Below, piece after piece: positions 52,679 to 54,133 of a DNA stretch of 54,133 bases. Numbering within the stretch: the first letter of the stretch is position 1; each line of letters starts with the position of its first letter. A program made the position numbers and the translations under genes. A model generated the notes under the pieces. It saw only the letters and a list, made by a program, of their open reading frames with translations, did no database searches and was not told the origin of the DNA. Where the stretch lies: positions 1 through 54,133 of the forward strand of contig CAJAQO010000279.1 of assembly GCA_903944085.1 (NCBI GenBank). The letters run 5' to 3'. The stretch is from an uncultured Verrucomicrobia subdivision 3 bacterium (GTDB taxonomy: Bacteria; Verrucomicrobiota; Verrucomicrobiia; Limisphaerales; UBA11358).

Positions 52679-53971
52679 ATGAATTTTCTCACCGAACTGC
52701 GCGAAGGCCTGCTGATCTCGTGGAGCGCCATCCTCGCAAACAAGCTGCGTTCGGTGCTGACCACGCTGGGCATCGTCATCGGCATCGTCACGGTGACGCT
52801 GATGGGCACCGCGATTCAAGGCTTGAACAATTCGTTCATGAACAGCGTTTCTTCGATCGGCGCGGACGTGCTTTACGTGGACCGCTTCGGCTGGTTCATT
52901 GATTCCGTCCAAGAATGGATGAAGGCGATGAAAAATCCCAAGATCACCCTCGACGAAGCCGACTCGGTGGAACGCCAGATGAAATCGGGTGACGACGCGG
53001 GCGGCGGCGTCATGGGCGAAGTCGCCGCCTTGCAGCAGCAAATGAAACTTGCCGTGGCCGTCGCGCCGGTCGCCCAGAACGATGCACCCGTGAAATATAA
53101 AAAGCGCGGCACTTCAGAGGCTCCGGTGCTGGGCACGACGGAACAGTTTCAATTTACCAGCGGGGTGACGCTCGCGGACGGACGTTTTCTCTCGGCGGCG
53201 GAATGCGAAGGCGGCCGGCCAGTGTGCGTGCTTGGCTCTGACCTCGCCACGAATTTGTTTCTCGGCGAATCGCCGGTCGGCGCGGTCATTTCCGCCAATC
53301 ACCGTGATTTCCGCGTGGTCGGGGTGCTCGCCAAGCAAGGCGGCTTCGCCGAAAGCGGCGGGGCGGACAATGAAATCATCGTGCCGATCACGCAGTTCAC
53401 CCGCTCGTTCTGGGCCAATCCGGATTACGAAATCCAGGTGAAGGCGCGCAGCGTGGCGGAATTGGACGACGCGCAGGAAGAATTGCGCACCGTGCTGCGA
53501 CGGCACCGGCACATTGCGCCCGGCGGGGATGACAATTTTTCCATCAACCGGCAGGATCAGTTTCTGGATTTGTTCCACAAAGTCGCCGGCACCATCGAGG
53601 CCGTCGGCTTGTTCATCACCGGCTTGTCGCTGTTCGTCGGCGGCATCGGCATCATGAACATCATGTTCGTCTCCGTCGCAGAACGAACGCGCGAAATCGG
53701 CGTGCGCAAAGCCATCGGCGCGAAAAACCGCACCATCCTGCTGCAATTTTTAATTGAAGCCGCGTGCATCTGTCTCATCGGCGGCCTCATCGCCTTGATG
53801 ATCGCGTGGCCAACAACGCTCATGCTGAAAAAAGTAATGCCGGTCGTGCTTTCCCCCGGCATCGTGAGCCTTTCGTTGCTGGTTTCGGCCGTGACCGGCG
53901 TCTTGTCCGGCTTTTTCCCCGCGTGGCGCGCAGCACGCATGAACCCGGTGGACGCGTTACGCAATGAATAG
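52679..53971 (+). CDS. MacB-like ABC transporter permease
   Basis: A 430-residue permease with the MacB/FtsX topology. One membrane helix lies near the N-terminus (LTTLGIVIGIVTVTLMGTAI, about 38-57), then a periplasmic MacB-type domain of about 220 residues, then three helices in the last 130 residues. The signature N-I-M-F-V-S-V-A-E-R-T-R-E-I-G-V-R-K-A-I-G precedes the last two helices, and the protein ends AARMNPVDALRNE. Its stop overlaps the start of a second permease gene by eight bases. Confidence 0.94.
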   Translation: MNFLTELREGLLISWSAILANKLRSVLTTLGIVIGIVTVTLMGTAIQGLNNSFMNSVSSIGADVLYVDRFGWFIDSVQEWMKAMKNPKITLDEADSVERQMKSGDDAGGGVMGEVAALQQQMKLAVAVAPVAQNDAPVKYKKRGTSEAPVLGTTEQFQFTSGVTLADGRFLSAAECEGGRPVCVLGSDLATNLFLGESPVGAVISANHRDFRVVGVLAKQGGFAESGGADNEIIVPITQFTRSFWANPDYEIQVKARSVAELDDAQEELRTVLRRHRHIAPGGDDNFSINRQDQFLDLFHKVAGTIEAVGLFITGLSLFVGGIGIMNIMFVSVAERTREIGVRKAIGAKNRTILLQFLIEAACICLIGGLIALMIAWPTTLMLKKVMPVVLSPGIVSLSLLVSAVTGVLSGFFPAWRAARMNPVDALRNE

Positions 53972-54133
53972 AAAATTCCTCGCCATTTTCACCGAGGCGC
54001 GCGAAAGCTGCACGATGGCGTTCGGCGCGATTGCGGCGCACAAATTGCGCTCGGCGCTCACACTGCTCGGCGTGCTGGTCGGCGTTTTTTCCATCATCGT
54101 CGTGATGACCGCGATGCGCGTGATGCAGAGCAA
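53964..54133 (+). CDS. Second MacB-like permease, 5' part only
   Basis: The first 56 codons of a second permease, cut by the window end. It begins MNRKFLAIFTEARESC, followed by H-K-L-R-S-A-L-T-L-L-G-V-L-V-G-V-F-S-I-I-V-V-M-T-A, the N-terminal helix of the MacB family. This mirrors the start of the upstream permease (NKLRSVLTTLGIVIGIVTV). It overlaps the previous gene by eight bases. Two different permease genes would give a heterodimeric transporter. Confidence 0.88.
   Translation, partial: MNRKFLAIFTEARESCTMAFGAIAAHKLRSALTLLGVLVGVFSIIVVMTAMRVMQS

Overview
The window looks like a chromosomal stretch of a Verrucomicrobiota bacterium, probably of the Pedosphaera/Limisphaerales side (subdivision 3). 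The grounds are a PEP-CTERM surface protein, several secreted repeat proteins ending in the W-x(n)-FYRV type tail common in that group, a DUF2723 membrane protein, an IgGFc-binding-like secreted protein, REP-like palindromes and a high G+C. This placement is inference from gene content; no rRNA or tRNA gene was seen.

Layout. 1-4800: a 21-bp tandem array, a gene for a helical protein with an FN3-like end, then two secreted beta-propeller-type proteins (RCC1 and FG-GAP/VCBS) that share a nearly identical 168-bp upstream repeat, then the decayed 3' end of a second FN3-like gene. 4934-11441 (minus): an isoquinoline-oxidoreductase-like molybdenum hydroxylase pair, a GH28-like secreted parallel beta-helix protein, an NHL-repeat protein and a TPR membrane protein. 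11557-12847: a polyprenyl-phosphate mannosyltransferase-like GT2 and a secreted peroxiredoxin. 12848-14384: a second 21-bp array followed by its FN3-like gene. 14541-17800: an IgGFc-binding-like secreted protein, a PEP-CTERM protein and a decayed PEP-CTERM tail. 17869-27434: RNA methyltransferase, DUF2723/TPR protein, GT4, WecA-type transferase, YmdB-type phosphodiesterase, a GH43-GH16 fusion and a small secreted protein. 27459-27790: a third 21-bp array with no partner gene. 27928-33615 (minus): M48 protease, LemA, L,D-transpeptidase, cytidylate-kinase-like protein, class IV aminotransferase. 33987-39233: a 1748-residue secreted subtilisin. 39435-42213 (minus): DUF2203, a 33-residue COX24/mS38-like protein, HisG, a lipoprotein and PurN. 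42427: Rex. 43057-44609: a fourth array, of 41-bp palindromic units, plus its FN3-like gene. 44696-50195: histidine kinase, two tandem receivers and a hybrid kinase. 50482-54133: a MacAB-type efflux system cut by the window end.

The most unusual content is a recurring module: a stretch of DNA made of units repeated at exactly 21 bp (or about 41 bp as inverted pairs), followed on the same strand by a gene for a protein without signal peptide, with a variable N-terminal part and an FN3-like C-terminal domain. It occurs three times (around 1-1358, 13245-14350 and 43256-44548). There is also one orphan array (27459-27790) and one gene relic (4722-4802). The unit sequence differs completely between arrays while the period stays the same. 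A similar short leader motif precedes two of the arrays. No cas, reverse transcriptase or transposase gene accompanies them.
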